A stretch of DNA of 33,779 nt from Alphaproteobacteria bacterium. Its GTDB lineage: Bacteria > Pseudomonadota > Alphaproteobacteria > CAAHEQ01 > UBA3637. This document shows, in pieces, positions 32,900-33,779 of this stretch. Each line of letters begins with the position of its first letter. Positions within the stretch are counted from its first letter, which is position 1. Position numbers and translations under genes: made by a program. The notes beneath the pieces are model-generated. The model did not search any database and was not told the DNA's origin. It worked only from the letters and a program-made list of their open reading frames with translations. The stretch is from positions 1 through 33,779 of the forward strand of contig JAGCYU010000030.1 of assembly GCA_017960645.1 (NCBI GenBank). The letters run 5' to 3'.

Positions 32900-33343
32900 A
32901 TGAAAAAACATATATTTTTATTGGCTTTAGGTTTAATTTTGGCAACAGCGGCACATGCAGAAACCACAATTGAATGGACTGAAGCCGGCTGTCAATCAGT
33001 CGGCGGAACCTGGATCACAGCCCGCAATGCCAGTGACGAAGGATGTGATGCAAATCACTGCAATGGCTTAAACTTCTGTGAAAAGCCGGCCTATATGAGT
33101 TGGTTCGGCGCCCTGATTTGGTGCAAATCCATCGGACGAAAATTGGCCGATTTAGAAACCGCATGTCCAAATGGACTGTCCAGCGGTGGTGCCTGTGCTA
33201 ATTTAGCAGGAAAACTAGGTAATGTTTGGAGCAACATGCCATCTACCGATAATAAGTCCTATTTTATTCAAGGCGCCAACGGGCGGATTAGCGTCAAAGC
33301 AAGAGCGGGAGAACGCAATCCTCCAGGAGCCTTATGTCAATAG
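32900..33343 (+). CDS. secreted eight-cysteine protein, copy B
   Basis: 147 residues, 136 identical to copy A. The signal peptide (first 20 residues, ending AHA) and all eight cysteines are unchanged; substitutions are scattered (for example Gln28 to Glu, the 'KQVYMT' to 'KPAYMS' cluster, and Ile to Phe in 'SYIIQG'). The conservation of cysteines and frame suggests that both copies are under selection. The same weak resemblance to C-type-lectin-like folds applies. GGGGGA precedes the ATG. The gene runs toward the end of an rRNA operon transcribed from the opposite strand, with the rrn terminator between them. Confidence 0.78.
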   Translation: MKKHIFLLALGLILATAAHAETTIEWTEAGCQSVGGTWITARNASDEGCDANHCNGLNFCEKPAYMSWFGALIWCKSIGRKLADLETACPNGLSSGGACANLAGKLGNVWSNMPSTDNKSYFIQGANGRISVKARAGERNPPGALCQ

Positions 33344-33365
33344 AATATTTTTGCATGTAGCCAAC

Positions 33366-33388
33366 AAAAAAACCGCCCAAGCGGCGGC
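33366..33388 (-). terminator. Rho-independent terminator of the rRNA operon
   Basis: On the minus strand CCGCC (83-87 of this block's 333xx coordinates, that is 33383-33387) pairs with GGCGG (33373-33377) around GCTTG, followed by seven T. It lies about 45 bases after the 5S 3' end. Confidence 0.8.
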
Positions 33389-33433
33389 TAAATATAAGAA
33401 CACAGTAATAAGAAGTTTTGCAAAAACATAAAA

Positions 33434-33551
33434 GGACTGGCAGCGACCTACTCTACCGCGGCTTAAGCCGAAGTACCATTGGCGTGGAAAAGTTTCACGT
33501 CCGAGTTCGGAATGGAATCGGGTGGGACCTTTTCGCTATAACCACCAGACC
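33434..33551 (-). rRNA. rrf: 5S ribosomal RNA
   Basis: 118 bases. The minus strand reads GGTCTGGTGGTTATAGCG at the 5' end and ends in GCTGCCAGTCC, so the terminal helix closes with one mismatch. The internal segments 'CCCACCCGATTCCATTCCGA' and 'ACTCGGACGTGAAAC' are characteristic of bacterial 5S. It follows the 23S gene in the usual order. Confidence 0.95.
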
Positions 33552-33642
33552 ATTTATGTTCTTGCAAGGTCTTTAACAAAGAGCGTATCTTTTTAAGATT
33601 ACATATACGCATAGGTATTGAAGATAAAATCTTCAAAAAGTG

Positions 33643-33779
33643 AATAAAGTCAATCAGGTAATTAGTATCGGTCAGCTCAACGCCTCACAGCGCTTTCACC
33701 CCCGACCTATCAATGTGGTTGTCTACCACTTCCTTAATTGGGATACCTTATTTCAAGGAAAGTTTCCCGCTTAGATGCA
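33643..33779 (-). rRNA. rrl: 23S ribosomal RNA, 3' end (partial)
   Basis: The minus strand contains GTGAGGCGTTGAGCTGACCG followed by ATACTAATTACC, the conserved 3'-terminal region of bacterial 23S rRNA. The gene continues beyond the right edge of the window. The 3' end is placed near 33643 by comparison with the general 23S end and may be off by several bases. The 23S-5S spacer is about 90 bases and has no tRNA. Confidence 0.93.

Larger units (their letters stand above)
32687..33343 (+). repeat. 657-bp inverted repeat cassette, copy B
   Basis: Opposite-strand counterpart of 19586-20242 with the same total length. The promoter-proximal 95 bases (32768-32862) are identical in the two copies; the segment 32716-32767 and the coding part have diverged. 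The two copies flank about 12.4 kb. Confidence 0.9.

Noticed and set aside
19586-33343. Composite transposon bounded by inverted repeats
   Set aside because: The repeats are gene-plus-promoter cassettes ending at stop codons, without transposase, terminal inverted ends or target duplications, and the enclosed genes are housekeeping types.

Overview
The window looks like a chromosomal segment of an AT-rich Gram-negative alphaproteobacterium, probably an uncultured or host-associated lineage. Four signals support this. The tmRNA gene is circularly permuted (acceptor half before coding half), which is typical of Alphaproteobacteria. An SspB of the alphaproteobacterial type sits next to it. There is a ribbon-helix-helix protein of a family common in that class. 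KdsA, a secretin and probable lipoproteins imply an LPS-bearing outer membrane. No phage or transposase gene was seen. Species-level placement is not possible from sequence reading alone.

Layout. 1-380: AT-rich, no convincing gene. 381-463: tRNA-Leu(UAG), minus strand. 576-4261: a small membrane protein, then recX-udg (minus) divergent from comEC plus a BamE-like lipoprotein (plus); recX and comEC appear to share one symmetric -10 element. 4323-7518: a tpiA-secG-kdsA-eno operon with a clear promoter and terminator. 7583-16850 (minus): a type IVb (R64 thin-pilus/TCP-like) pilus assembly operon in the order OmpA-like protein, PilL/TcpQ, PilN secretin, PilO2, PilP, PilQ ATPase, PilR platform protein; no pilin or prepilin peptidase gene is present here. 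17040-19468 (minus): an Hpt - OmpR-type regulator - histidine kinase operon. 19586-20242 and 32687-33343: two inverted copies of a 657-bp cassette, each encoding a secreted eight-cysteine protein behind the same pair of palindromes. Between them lie a large Aas-type lysophospholipid acyltransferase/acyl-ACP synthetase with an MFS domain (minus), comM and a kinase-less PAS protein (plus), a 62-codon gene, permuted ssrA, sspB, an RHH regulator, uppP (minus), and a batA-batBC-batD operon. 33434-33779: 5S rRNA and the 3' end of 23S rRNA (minus), with the rrn terminator at 33366-33388.

How the genes work together. ssrA and sspB encode the tag and the adaptor of the same trans-translation/ClpXP pathway. 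The pilus genes supply the outer-membrane channel, alignment proteins, ATPase and inner-membrane platform of one machine, with a phosphorelay-type signalling operon next door in the same orientation. ComEC and ComM suggest DNA uptake ability. KdsA, UppP and Aas serve envelope synthesis and repair. The Bat proteins are envelope-associated VWA/TPR factors. The inverted cassettes flanking about 12.4 kb are the least explained structure: an intergenic block of 95 bases is identical in both, while the encoded proteins differ at 11 of 147 residues.
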